Below, one piece after another: positions 9,156 through 16,910 of a stretch of 64,000 bases of DNA. Position numbers and translations under genes: made by a program. The notes under the pieces were generated by a model. It saw nothing but the letters and a program-made list of their open reading frames with translations, did no database searches and was not told where the DNA came from. Where the stretch lies: contig NZ_LMEV01000017.1 of assembly GCF_001426505.1 (NCBI RefSeq), forward strand, positions 563,808 through 627,807. The letters run 5' to 3'. Every line of letters begins with the position of its first letter. Position 1 is the first letter of the stretch. The DNA comes from Variovorax sp. Root473. GTDB taxonomy: Bacteria > Pseudomonadota > Gammaproteobacteria > Burkholderiales > Burkholderiaceae_C.

Positions 9156-10022
9156 TCAGCCGCCCCGCGCCACGGGCGCCATGAGGTAGGCCCCCGACTC
9201 GAACAGCTGCGCCTCGGCCTGGTCGATGCGCCGGATCACCGGCTTGCCCGCGCGGCTCGCCAGCAGCTCGACCAGCGCTTCCGTCACGGCCACGCCGGCC
9301 GCCACCGAGGGGAAGAACGAGGGGCTGTGGATGGTGAAGAGCAGCGTTTCGTCCGCCAGCAGCGACAGCGGCGAGGTCACGCTGTCTGTGATCGCCACGA
9401 TGCGGCAGCCGGCCGCCTTCGCCGCCTCGGCCACCTGTAGCGCCTCGCGCGAATAGGGCGCAAAGCTCGCCACCACCAGCGCGTCGCCCTTGGCGAAGGC
9501 GCGCTGCTGCATCTCGAGCGAGCCGCCCTGGCCGTCCACCAGGTGCACACTGGTGCGAAAGAGCCGGTAGACGTAGACGAATGAGAACGCGATCGGAAAG
9601 CACGCGCGAAAGCCCGCCGCGTGCACGGCCGGCGCCTTCTCCAGCAGCACGCAGGCCTTGAGCAGCGCCGGCCCGCTCTGCTGGTGCGTGAGCTCCAGGT
9701 TGCGCCGCTGCACCTCGAACATCTCGCCCGCCAGACCCTGGTCGGCGGCACGGCCCACCAGCTGCTTGGCGCGAACGCCGTAGGTCTCGGTGCCCAGGCC
9801 CATGTCGGCGGCGAAGGCCTCCTTGAGCTGCGGCCAGCCTTCAAAGCCCAGGTGCTGCGCGAAACGCACGAGCGTGGCGGGCGTGCTCTGCGCGCGCGTG
9901 CCGACGTTGCGCATGGAGCCCGTGACCACTTCGTTGGGGTGGTCGAGCACGTAGCGCGCCACCTGCTGCAGGGCAGGGCTCAGTTCGTTGAAACGCTGGC
10001 GGATCAGTTCTTTGGCGCCCAT
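9156..10022 (-). CDS. MurR/RpiR-family regulator
   Basis: Regulator of 288 residues with an N-terminal RpiR helix-turn-helix (AKELIRQRFNELSPALQQVARYVLDHPNEV... with RAQSTPATLVRFAQHLGFEGWPQLK) and a C-terminal SIS domain (about residues 125-270: FRACFPIAFSFVYVYRL, DALVVASFAPYSREAL, AITDSVTSPLS). SIS domains bind phosphosugars, but several members control amino-acid catabolism. The ATG at 10022 is the first residue of the conserved domain. It is divergent from an aminotransferase cluster across 138 bases containing three GTTCCA half-sites, so it probably controls that cluster and itself. Confidence 0.9.
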   Translation of the reverse strand: MGAKELIRQRFNELSPALQQVARYVLDHPNEVVTGSMRNVGTRAQSTPATLVRFAQHLGFEGWPQLKEAFAADMGLGTETYGVRAKQLVGRAADQGLAGEMFEVQRRNLELTHQQSGPALLKACVLLEKAPAVHAAGFRACFPIAFSFVYVYRLFRTSVHLVDGQGGSLEMQQRAFAKGDALVVASFAPYSREALQVAEAAKAAGCRIVAITDSVTSPLSLLADETLLFTIHSPSFFPSVAAGVAVTEALVELLASRAGKPVIRRIDQAEAQLFESGAYLMAPVARGG

Positions 10023-10048
10023 GGCGGTGTCTCTTTTCTCTCGGTGTC

Positions 10049-10135
10049 TGGAACGAATGTACCGGAGCAGGGAAATCACTGAAGTTGACGGAGCAAATGT
10101 TCCAATTAATAATTCATCCGAAACGTTAGTTCCAA
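10049..10135. promoter_or_regulatory. Candidate RpiR operator array
   Basis: The divergent region contains GTTCCAA at 10099-10105 and 10129-10135 (same orientation, exactly 30 bases apart) and the complementary TGGAAC at 10049-10054 (50 bases from the first). Spacing by near-integral helical turns fits a multimeric regulator contacting one DNA face. The neighbourhood is unusually AT-rich for this window. Confidence 0.45.
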
Positions 10136-10160
10136 ACAAGGCCCCCGCTTTCTTTCCGCC

Positions 10161-11495
10161 ATGACGCACGTCTTCCACCGCCACCTTCGCCACACCCCGC
10201 CCGTTGCCGCCAGCGCGCAAGGCATGTTCATCCGCGACGCCGACGGGCGCGAGTACCTCGACGCGTCGGGCGGCGCGGCCGTGTCCTCGCTCGGCCATGG
10301 CCACCCCGAAGTGATGGCCGCCATGCACGCGCAGATCGACACACTGGCCTACGCCCACACCAGCTTCTTCACGAGCGAGGTGGCCGAGCAGCTGGCCGAC
10401 GAACTCATCGGTTCCGCACCCGAAGGCATGAGCCACGTGTACCTCGTGAGCGGCGGCTCGGAGGCGGTGGAGTCGGCGCTGAAGATGGCGCGCCAGTACT
10501 TCGTGGAAATCGGCCAGCCCCAGCGCACGCACTTCATCGCGCGGCGCCAGAGCTACCACGGCAACACGCTGGGCGCGCTTGCGGTGGGCGGCAACGCCTG
10601 GCGGCGCGAGCCCTTTGCGCCGATCCTCGTGCCGGCCACGCATGTGTCGCCGTGCTACCCGTACCGCGAGCAGCGCGAAGGTGAAAGCGCCGAGCAATAC
10701 GGGCTGCGCCTGGCCGATGAGCTGGAGGCCGCCATCCTCGCGCAGGGCGCCGACCGCGTGATCGCGTTCGTGGCCGAGACCGTGGGCGGCGCCACCGCTG
10801 GCGTGCTCACGCCCGTGCCGGGCTACTTCAAGGCCGTGCGCGCCGTGTGCGACAAATACGGCGTGCTGCTGATCCTCGACGAGGTGATGTGCGGCATGGG
10901 CCGCACCGGTTCGCTGCACGCCTGCGAGCAGGAGGGGGTGGCGCCCGACCTGATGACCATCGCCAAGGGCCTGGGCGGCGGCTACCAGCCGATCGGCGCG
11001 GTGCTGGCGCAGCGCCGCATCGTCGAGGCCATGTCCAGGGGCAGCGGCTTCTTCCAGCACGGCCACACCTACCTGGGCCATCCGATGGCCTGCGCAGCGG
11101 CGCTCGCGGTGCAGCAGGTGATCCGCCGCGACGGCCTCGTCGCGAAGGTGCGCGAGGACGGCATCGCCTTCGGCGCGATGCTGGCCGAGGCGCTGGGCGA
11201 CCACCCGCACGTGGGCGACATCCGCGGGCGCGGCTTCTTCTGGGGCGTCGAGCTGGTGGCCGACCGCGCGAGCAGGCAGCCCTTCGATCCGGCCCTGGCC
11301 GTCAACGCGCGCCTCAAGAAGGACGCGATGGCGCGCGGCCTGCTGTGCTACCCCTTCGGCGGCACGGTCGACGGGCGCCAGGGCGACCACGTGCTGCTGG
11401 CGCCGCCCTACATCGCGACGCGCGACCACCTGCAGGAGATCGTCGCGCGGCTCGCCGCTTCGGTCGATGCGGTCACGCGCACCGCCGCGCGCTGA
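10161..11495 (+). CDS. Class III aminotransferase (aspartate aminotransferase fold)
   Basis: PLP-dependent transaminase of 444 residues. The N-terminal YLDASGGAAVSSLGHGHPEV, the cofactor segment SGGSEAVESALKMARQY, the LILDEVMCGMGRTG Asp motif and the PLP-binding lysine (Lys269 in TIAKGLGGG) are intact. Class III enzymes typically act on omega-amines or beta/gamma-amino acids and sometimes on alpha-carbon racemised substrates; the exact substrate is not readable. It is first in a cluster with an amino-acid receptor and an Asp/Glu-type racemase, so a catabolic route for an uncommon amino acid is likely. A T-rich hairpin directly after its stop may reduce transcription into the next gene. Confidence 0.92.
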   Translation: MTHVFHRHLRHTPPVAASAQGMFIRDADGREYLDASGGAAVSSLGHGHPEVMAAMHAQIDTLAYAHTSFFTSEVAEQLADELIGSAPEGMSHVYLVSGGSEAVESALKMARQYFVEIGQPQRTHFIARRQSYHGNTLGALAVGGNAWRREPFAPILVPATHVSPCYPYREQREGESAEQYGLRLADELEAAILAQGADRVIAFVAETVGGATAGVLTPVPGYFKAVRAVCDKYGVLLILDEVMCGMGRTGSLHACEQEGVAPDLMTIAKGLGGGYQPIGAVLAQRRIVEAMSRGSGFFQHGHTYLGHPMACAAALAVQQVIRRDGLVAKVREDGIAFGAMLAEALGDHPHVGDIRGRGFFWGVELVADRASRQPFDPALAVNARLKKDAMARGLLCYPFGGTVDGRQGDHVLLAPPYIATRDHLQEIVARLAASVDAVTRTAAR

Positions 11496-11521
11496 ACGGT
11501 CGACCCCGTTCCCTTTTTTTT
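11495..11521 (+). terminator. Intrinsic terminator or attenuator after the aminotransferase
   Basis: AACGG (11495-11499) pairs with CCGTT (11506-11510) around a 6-base loop, followed after three C by eight T (11514-11521). It begins on the last base of the aminotransferase stop and lies 28 bases before the next gene of the same cluster, so it may partly uncouple expression of the enzyme and the receptor. Confidence 0.5.
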
Positions 11522-11549
11522 CTTCAACCGCCGTTCCGAGGAGCGTTCC

Positions 11550-12464
11550 ATGTCCCAGCTTCGCCCGTCGCTTTCCATCGCCGCCGCCTTCGCGCTGGCC
11601 CTTGCCGCCCTGGCGCCGACCGCTTCTGCGCAGGCGCAGCCCGCCAACGACACGCTCGCCAAGATCAAGGCCAGCGGCGCCATCACCTTCGGCTACCGCG
11701 AGGCCTCGTTCGGCTTCTCGTACCTGGACGCCAACCTCAAGCCCGTGGGCTACAGCATCGAGATCTGCAACCGCATCGTCGACGCGGTGAAGACCGAGCT
11801 GAAGCTGCCGGCCCTCGACATCAAGTACCAGGCCGTGACCTCGGCCAACCGCATCGCGCTGGTGCAGAACGGCACGGTGGACATCGAGTGCGGCTCCACC
11901 ACCAACCTGGTCGAGCGCCAGTCGCAGGTGGCCTTCTCGCCGGACATCTTCCGCTACAACGTGCGCGCCTTGGTGAAGGCCGATTCGGGCATCAGGAGCA
12001 TCGCCGACCTGCAGGGCAAGACCGTGGTCACCACCGCCGGCACGACGTCGTTCCGCCTGCTGCGCGCCGCTGACAAGGGCCGCAGCCTGGAGGTGAACCA
12101 GCTCTCGGGCAAGGACCACACCGATTCGTTCCTGCTGGTCGAGAGTGGCCGCGCGCAGGCCTTCGTGCTCGACGACATCCTGCTCGCGGGCCAGATCGCC
12201 AACGCGCGCAACCCGAAGGACTTCACCATCACCGGCGAGAGCCTGCGCACCGAGAACCAGTCGCTGATGTTCCGCAAGGACGACCCGGCCTTCAAGGCGC
12301 TGGTCGACCGCGTGGTCTCGGGCATGATGAAGTCCGGCGAGATGGAGAAGCTCTACAGCAAGTGGTTCATGTCGCCGATCCCGCCCAAGGGCATCAACAT
12401 CAACTACCCGCTCAACGCCGAGACGAAGGACGCGTTCGCCAACCCGTCGTCCAAGGGCATCTGA
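11550..12464 (+). CDS. Amino-acid ABC transporter substrate-binding protein (GltI-like)
   Basis: Periplasmic binding protein of 304 residues with a Sec signal peptide ending at ASAQAQ (about residue 30). The mature part follows the SBP_bac_3 pattern of glutamate/aspartate receptors: TLAKIKASGAITFGYREASFGFSYLD, YSIEICNRIVDAV, and DIECGSTTNLVERQSQVAFS. The last of these corresponds to the ligand and hinge region of GltI. No permease or ATPase gene is adjacent, so it must use components encoded elsewhere. The following racemase and preceding aminotransferase suggest it delivers a dicarboxylic or related amino acid to this pathway. GAGGAG precedes the start by 6 bases. Confidence 0.92.
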   Translation: MSQLRPSLSIAAAFALALAALAPTASAQAQPANDTLAKIKASGAITFGYREASFGFSYLDANLKPVGYSIEICNRIVDAVKTELKLPALDIKYQAVTSANRIALVQNGTVDIECGSTTNLVERQSQVAFSPDIFRYNVRALVKADSGIRSIADLQGKTVVTTAGTTSFRLLRAADKGRSLEVNQLSGKDHTDSFLLVESGRAQAFVLDDILLAGQIANARNPKDFTITGESLRTENQSLMFRKDDPAFKALVDRVVSGMMKSGEMEKLYSKWFMSPIPPKGININYPLNAETKDAFANPSSKGI

Positions 12465-12482
12465 GATTCCGACTTCCGACCC

Positions 12483-13136
12483 ATGACCCGCATCGCCCTG
12501 ATTCACGCGCTCTCGCACTCCGTCGCCCCCATCAACGAAGCGTTCGCACGCGACTGGCCCGAGGCTGTGCGCATGAACCTGCTGGACGACAGCCTGTCGG
12601 CCGACCTGGCGCGCGACGGCAAGGGGCTCGACGCCGCCATGCACGAGCGCTTCCAGCGCCTGGCGCAGTACGCGGTGGACACGGGTGCGCGCGGCATCCT
12701 GTTCACCTGCTCGGCCTTCGGACCGTGCATCGAGGCGGTGGCGCGGCGGCATGCGGGCATTGCGGTGCTCAAGCCCAACGAGGCCATGATCGAAGAGGCC
12801 GTGCTGGGCGAAGGCCGCCTGGGCCTGATCGCGACCTTCGCGCGCACGCTCGAGTCGATGCCGCCGGAGTTTCCCTCGGGCATGGCGCTGGAGCTCGCGC
12901 TGGCCGAGGGCGCACTGGCCGCGCTCGATGCGGGCGACGCGCAGCGCCACGATGCGCTCATCGCCGAGCAGGCCGCTGCGCTGCGCGCGCGCGGCTGCAC
13001 GCGCATCGCCCTGGCTCAGTTCAGCATGGCGCGGGCGCGTGGCGCCTGCGAGGCGGCCAGCGGCTTGCCGGTGCTGACGACGGTCGACAGCGCGGTGCGC
13101 GCGCTGCGCCGTCGCGCGTCGACAGGCTCAGCGTGA
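12483..13136 (+). CDS. Aspartate/glutamate/hydantoin racemase-family enzyme
   Basis: Cofactor-independent racemase-family protein of 217 residues. The two catalytic cysteines expected for the two-base mechanism are present: Cys76 in LFTCSAFGPC and Cys172 in RGCTRIALAQFS. The family includes aspartate racemase, hydantoin racemase and arylmalonate decarboxylase-like enzymes, so racemisation of the amino acid taken up by the preceding receptor is the likely job but not proven. It follows the receptor by 18 bases and ends the cluster; its last 9 bases overlap the tail of the convergent unknown gene. Confidence 0.85.
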   Translation: MTRIALIHALSHSVAPINEAFARDWPEAVRMNLLDDSLSADLARDGKGLDAAMHERFQRLAQYAVDTGARGILFTCSAFGPCIEAVARRHAGIAVLKPNEAMIEEAVLGEGRLGLIATFARTLESMPPEFPSGMALELALAEGALAALDAGDAQRHDALIAEQAAALRARGCTRIALAQFSMARARGACEAASGLPVLTTVDSAVRALRRRASTGSA

Positions 13137-13985
13137 GCCGCCGTTGCCGACAGCCATGAACAGCGTGGTCATCGCCACCTGGGCCGCTTCGCCGCGGCCC
13201 AGCGGACGGCCGGGGCCGGCGTTGTCGCTGTCGATTTCCAGGCCTTGCGCCAGGCGCCGGTAGATGTCTGACGACGGCATGGTCGCCGCGGCGCCGAGCG
13301 CATCGCAGTAGGTGTCGGTGAGCATGGCGGCCAGCTGTTCGCGCCGGGCGTCGGACAGCTGGGGCGTGTCGGCAGCGAACACGGCCGCCACGCAATGCAT
13401 CAGGTAGGCCTGGGTTTCGAGCGAGAAGGCCTGCTGGCGCACGTAGTCTTCGACCGCGTGCCAGAACAATGTGTCGCAGGTGCGGCGCCAGCTTTCGAGC
13501 ACCTTGCGCGACCGGGCGACCAGGTCGGCGTGCGCGTCGCGCGGCGCGCTCGGACGCAGCGCCAGTCCCTGCAGCGTGAGCGCGGCGACGGGGCCGGCCG
13601 CGCCGAGCAGGAAGCTCCAGAACTTCCAGCGCGCAAACCATTTCTTGTCGTGCGCCGGGCCGAGCGGCTCCAGCAGCCGCAAGTCGATGCACAGGGCCGC
13701 ATCCGCGTGCAGGCCGGAAGCCATGCGATCGGCCTCGACGTGGCCCTGCGCCACGATGCAGGTGCCGGCGCCGCAGCGGTCGATGTCGGACAGGCGCTGC
13801 GTCAGCTGGCGCAGCTCGAAGGCCGAGGTGCCGGTGGCTTCGGCCACGCGCCGCATGCCGTGGCACTGCTCCCGCTCCAGCTGGCAGGCGCTCTTGAGGC
13901 GGTCTTCGACGTGGTCGTCGAGCGTCGAGGGGCGTTCTTCAGCGACGCACGCCTCGGGTTCACTCGTGGTGGTGAACGTTGACAT
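13128..13985 (-). CDS. Hypothetical protein, helical, one hydrophobic segment
   Basis: No family recognised for this 285-residue protein. It has an acidic N-terminal region, a Cys- and His-containing stretch (LEREQCHGMRRVAEATG, DRCGAGTCIVAQGH), then WKFWSFLLGAAGPVAALTLQGLAL (about residues 128-152), which could be a single membrane or buried helix, then a helical C-terminal half ending in Gly/Arg. The start at 13985 is supported by GGAG six bases upstream. The upstream gap has an AT-rich stretch (aataactgttatcaatatg) unlike the surrounding DNA, probably its promoter. It overlaps the racemase tail-to-tail by 9 bases. Codon use looks native. Confidence 0.75.
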   Translation of the reverse strand: MSTFTTTSEPEACVAEERPSTLDDHVEDRLKSACQLEREQCHGMRRVAEATGTSAFELRQLTQRLSDIDRCGAGTCIVAQGHVEADRMASGLHADAALCIDLRLLEPLGPAHDKKWFARWKFWSFLLGAAGPVAALTLQGLALRPSAPRDAHADLVARSRKVLESWRRTCDTLFWHAVEDYVRQQAFSLETQAYLMHCVAAVFAADTPQLSDARREQLAAMLTDTYCDALGAAATMPSSDIYRRLAQGLEIDSDNAGPGRPLGRGEAAQVAMTTLFMAVGNGGSR

Positions 13986-14167
13986 GGATGCTCCTTCGGG
14001 CGCAGATGAATAACTGTTATCAATATGTATTAACGCGTCGAGGTCGAACATCACCTGAACTGGGTATTTCCGTGGGAGGGCTGCCTTGCGTTCCACCGGC
14101 GGAACGGCGCCTGATCAGGACCTGACCGGAGGCCTCGCGATAATTGCCGCTCTTTCAAGGAGTACGC

Positions 14168-14992
14168 GTGGATATCGTTTTGCTGGTCAAGGCCGCTGTC
14201 ATGGGCATCGTGGAGGGGCTGACCGAATTCCTGCCGATCTCGTCGACCGGCCACCTCATTCTTGCGGGCTCGCTGCTGGGCTTCGACGACGCCAAGGCCA
14301 AGGTGTTCGACATCGCCATCCAGACCGGCGCGATCTTCGCGGTGATCCTGGTCTATTGGCAGAAGATCCATTCGACCGTGGTGGCGCTGCCGCGCCAGCC
14401 CAAGGCGCGCCGGCTGGCGCTGAACGTCGTCATTGGCTTTTTGCCCGCGGTGGTGCTGGGCCTCTTGTTCGGCAAGATGATCAAGGCGCACCTGTTCATC
14501 CCGACCGTGGTGGCGAGCACCTTCATCATCGGCGGCTTCATCATCCTGTGGGCCGAGAAGCGCCCGCCGGGCTCGGTGCGCATCGAGCACGTGGACGACA
14601 TGACGCCCTGGGACGCGCTCAAGGTCGGCCTCGTGCAGTGCTTCGCGATGATCCCCGGCACCAGCCGCAGCGGCTCGACCATCATCGGCGGCATGCTGCT
14701 GGGCCTGTCGCGCCAGGCCGCGACCGATTTCTCGTTCTTCCTGGCGATTCCGACGCTGATCGGCGCGGGTGCCTACAGCCTCTACAAGGAGCGTGCGCTG
14801 CTGTCGGTGGCCGACATTCCGATGTTCACGGTGGGGCTGGCCTTCTCGTTCATCAGTGCATGGCTGTGCGTGCGATGGCTGCTGAAGTACATCAGCACGC
14901 ACAACTTCATTCCGTTCGCCTGGTATCGCATCGCCTTCGGCATCGTGGTGCTGGCCACGGCGTGGACCGGCGCAGTGGTCTGGGCCGAATAA
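14168..14992 (+). CDS. uppP: Undecaprenyl-diphosphatase
   Basis: Integral membrane phosphatase (274 residues) that recycles undecaprenyl pyrophosphate for peptidoglycan synthesis and gives bacitracin tolerance. The two family motifs are intact: [15 protein letters not shown] near the N-terminus with its catalytic Glu, and [21 protein letters not shown] (about residues 163-183) with the catalytic Ser/Arg. Multiple membrane helices follow. The start is the GTG at 14168, because AAGGAG (14157-14162) precedes it at 5 bases and because homologues begin with [16 protein letters not shown]; an in-frame ATG 8 codons earlier lacks a ribosome site. It appears monocistronic and converges with the IclR gene. 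Confidence 0.97.
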   Translation: MDIVLLVKAAVMGIVEGLTEFLPISSTGHLILAGSLLGFDDAKAKVFDIAIQTGAIFAVILVYWQKIHSTVVALPRQPKARRLALNVVIGFLPAVVLGLLFGKMIKAHLFIPTVVASTFIIGGFIILWAEKRPPGSVRIEHVDDMTPWDALKVGLVQCFAMIPGTSRSGSTIIGGMLLGLSRQAATDFSFFLAIPTLIGAGAYSLYKERALLSVADIPMFTVGLAFSFISAWLCVRWLLKYISTHNFIPFAWYRIAFGIVVLATAWTGAVVWAE

Positions 14993-14996
14993 GGCA

Positions 14997-15011
14997 GCGG
15001 CCTCAGGCCGC
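14997..15011. terminator. Bidirectional hairpin between uppP and the IclR gene
   Basis: GCGGCC (14997-15002) and GGCCGC (15006-15011) form a perfect 6-base stem whose three-base loop TCA is itself the stop codon of the minus-strand IclR gene. There is no T-run, so termination is plausible but unproven. Confidence 0.35.
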
Positions 15012-15812
15012 CGCGCCCAGCAGCGCGCCGGCGGCCTTCGCCTCCCGCCGCACGGCGATGGCGATCGGCCCGTCGATCGACGGGTCGAACCCGCCCGTGG
15101 CGCCCAGCGCGGTGATCACGGCGCACACCCTTCCTGCATAGTCGTACACCGGCGCCGCCACGGCGCTGATGCCGCGCAGGTAGGTGTCCCGCACGATGGC
15201 GCAGTGCGCCTGCTGCACCTCGCGGCGCAGCGCGCCGATGGGGTCGGCCGCGTCGAGCAGCGCACGCATGTCCTCGCTGGCGTCGGCCAGTTCCTGCTCG
15301 GCCAGCGCGACCACGCGCGACTCGTCGAGCAGGCCCAGGAAGGCGCGGCCGGTGGCCGACCACAGCATCGACATCACCGAACCAGCGCGCACGTTCACCG
15401 TCACCGGCAGGCCCGGCTCCTCGAAACGCACGATGGTCGGTCCCTTGTTGCCCATCACCGCGACGAAGCAGGTCACCTCCAGCGATTCGCGCAGGCGGAT
15501 CAGGCAGGGCTCGGCCGCGCGGATCGGGTCGGCCTGGCGCATCGCAGCCAGGCCGATCTGGATCGCCTCGGGCCCCAGGTAGTAGTGCTGCGAGGCGGCG
15601 TCCTGGCGCACCAGGCTTTCTTCCATGAGGCTCGCGAGGTAGCGGTGCACCTTGGCCGGGCTCTCGCCCACATGGGTGGCCAGCGCCGTGAGGCTGCTGC
15701 GCCCGCCCAGGTGCGCGAGGCCCTTGAGCACGGCCATGCCGGTCTCGGCGGACTGCACGCGCTGGCGGCGCTCGCGGGGAGGGGAAGAGGGTGCTTCGGC
15801 GAGGGAGGTCAT
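15003..15812 (-). CDS. IclR-family regulator
   Basis: Regulator of 269 residues. The winged-helix domain (QSAETGMAVLKGLAHLGG, SLTALATHVGESPAKVHRYLASLMEESLVRQD) occupies about residues 20-85 and the GAF-like effector domain the rest (LRESLEVTCFVAVMGNKGPTIVRF, VNVRAGSVMSMLWSATGRAFLG, GISAVAAPVYDYAGRVCAVITALGAT). IclR proteins sense small organic acids or aromatics. It is divergent from the Bug receptor and P450 genes across 113 bases containing a 13-base palindrome and a 20-base-spaced direct repeat, so it very likely regulates that pair. Confidence 0.93.
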   Translation of the reverse strand: MTSLAEAPSSPPRERRQRVQSAETGMAVLKGLAHLGGRSSLTALATHVGESPAKVHRYLASLMEESLVRQDAASQHYYLGPEAIQIGLAAMRQADPIRAAEPCLIRLRESLEVTCFVAVMGNKGPTIVRFEEPGLPVTVNVRAGSVMSMLWSATGRAFLGLLDESRVVALAEQELADASEDMRALLDAADPIGALRREVQQAHCAIVRDTYLRGISAVAAPVYDYAGRVCAVITALGATGGFDPSIDGPIAIAVRREAKAAGALLGAAA

Positions 15813-15867
15813 GTCGTCGGCATCTTAGGTGGGGGTCCAGGCGCGCGGGTAAACTCGCGGATCAGAG

Positions 15868-15897
15868 ATTACGCAATGCGTATGATAATTACGCAAT
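15868..15897. promoter_or_regulatory. Candidate IclR operator
   Basis: ATTACGCAAT occurs twice in direct orientation (15868-15877 and 15888-15897), start to start 20 bases, about two helical turns. The first copy is part of a perfect 13-base palindrome TACGCAATGCGTA (15870-15882). This matches the way IclR dimers and tetramers bind side by side on divergent promoters. Confidence 0.55.
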
Positions 15898-15925
15898 ACA
15901 CAATTTCCACCTCGGAGACACCCCG

Positions 15926-16900
15926 ATGAAGAAGCACTTCGCCCGCGGCCTTGCGGTCCTGTCCCTCGCTGCCCTGGCCACTGCCGCCAGCGCCCAGACT
16001 GCCTTTCCGAACAAGCCGATCCGCTGGCTCGTGCCGTATGCGGCCGGCGGCGGCTCCGACTTCCTTGCGCGCACCGTTGCCCAGACGCTGTCGACCCAGG
16101 TCGGCCAGCCGGTGCTGGTGGACAACAAGCCGGGCGGCAACACCGCGCTGGCCGCCGCCGAAACCGCGCGCGCGCCGGCCGACGGCTACACCGTGCTCTC
16201 GGCCGACAACGGCACGCTGGTGTTCAACCCGGCGCTGTACAAGTCGCTGAGCTACAGCCCCACGAAGGACCTGACGCCCGTCACGCTGATGGGCAAATTC
16301 CCCATGATCCTGGTGGTCGGCGCCAACTCGGGCTTTGCCACCGCCAAGGACTTCATCGCGCAGGCCAAGGCCAAGCCCGGCGGCATCAACTACGCCTCGG
16401 CCGGCGCGGGCAGCCCGCACCACTTGGCGATGGAGCTGCTGAAGGTCGAGGCCAAGCTCTTCATGGTCCACGTGCCGTACCGCGGCGCCGCGCCTGCGCT
16501 GGCCGACGTGGTCGGCGGGCAACTGCCCGCCATGATGGTCGACATGGCCGCCGGCGCCGGCTTCATCAAGGGCGGCAAGGTGCGCGCGCTGGCCGTGGCC
16601 AACCCCACGCGCCTGCCGCAGCTGCCCGACGTGCCCACCTTCGCCGAGCTCGGCTACAAGAACGTCGAAGCCGCCGCGCTGGTCGGCGTGGTGGTGCCCG
16701 CGGCCACGCCGGCCGACGTGGTGAACACGCTCAACCGCCAGCTGGTGGCCGCCATCCACGAGCCCTCGGTGAACAAGCGCATGGTCGACTTCGGCGTCGA
16801 GCCCGTGGGCAACACGCCCGCGCAGTACACCGAGCTGCTCAAGGCCGAGACCGCGCGCTGGCACAAGCTGATCCGCGACCTGAAGATCACGCTCGACTGA
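15926..16900 (+). CDS. Bug-type (tripartite tricarboxylate transporter) receptor
   Basis: Periplasmic solute receptor of the TctC/Bug family, 324 residues, with a Sec signal peptide ending at ASA before QTAFPNKPIRW. Family hallmarks are PIRWLVPYAAGGGSDFLAR, the bound-ligand loop NKPGGNTALAAAETARAPADGYTVL, and the repeated aspartate-rich NYASAGAGSPHHLAME region. GGAG lies 9 bases before the start. The P450 gene starts 10 bases after its stop, an unusual operon partner that suggests the receptor binds the P450 substrate or a precursor of it. No TctA/TctB membrane genes are nearby. Confidence 0.95.
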   Translation: MKKHFARGLAVLSLAALATAASAQTAFPNKPIRWLVPYAAGGGSDFLARTVAQTLSTQVGQPVLVDNKPGGNTALAAAETARAPADGYTVLSADNGTLVFNPALYKSLSYSPTKDLTPVTLMGKFPMILVVGANSGFATAKDFIAQAKAKPGGINYASAGAGSPHHLAMELLKVEAKLFMVHVPYRGAAPALADVVGGQLPAMMVDMAAGAGFIKGGKVRALAVANPTRLPQLPDVPTFAELGYKNVEAAALVGVVVPAATPADVVNTLNRQLVAAIHEPSVNKRMVDFGVEPVGNTPAQYTELLKAETARWHKLIRDLKITLD

Positions 16901-16910
16901 GTCTGCAGCC

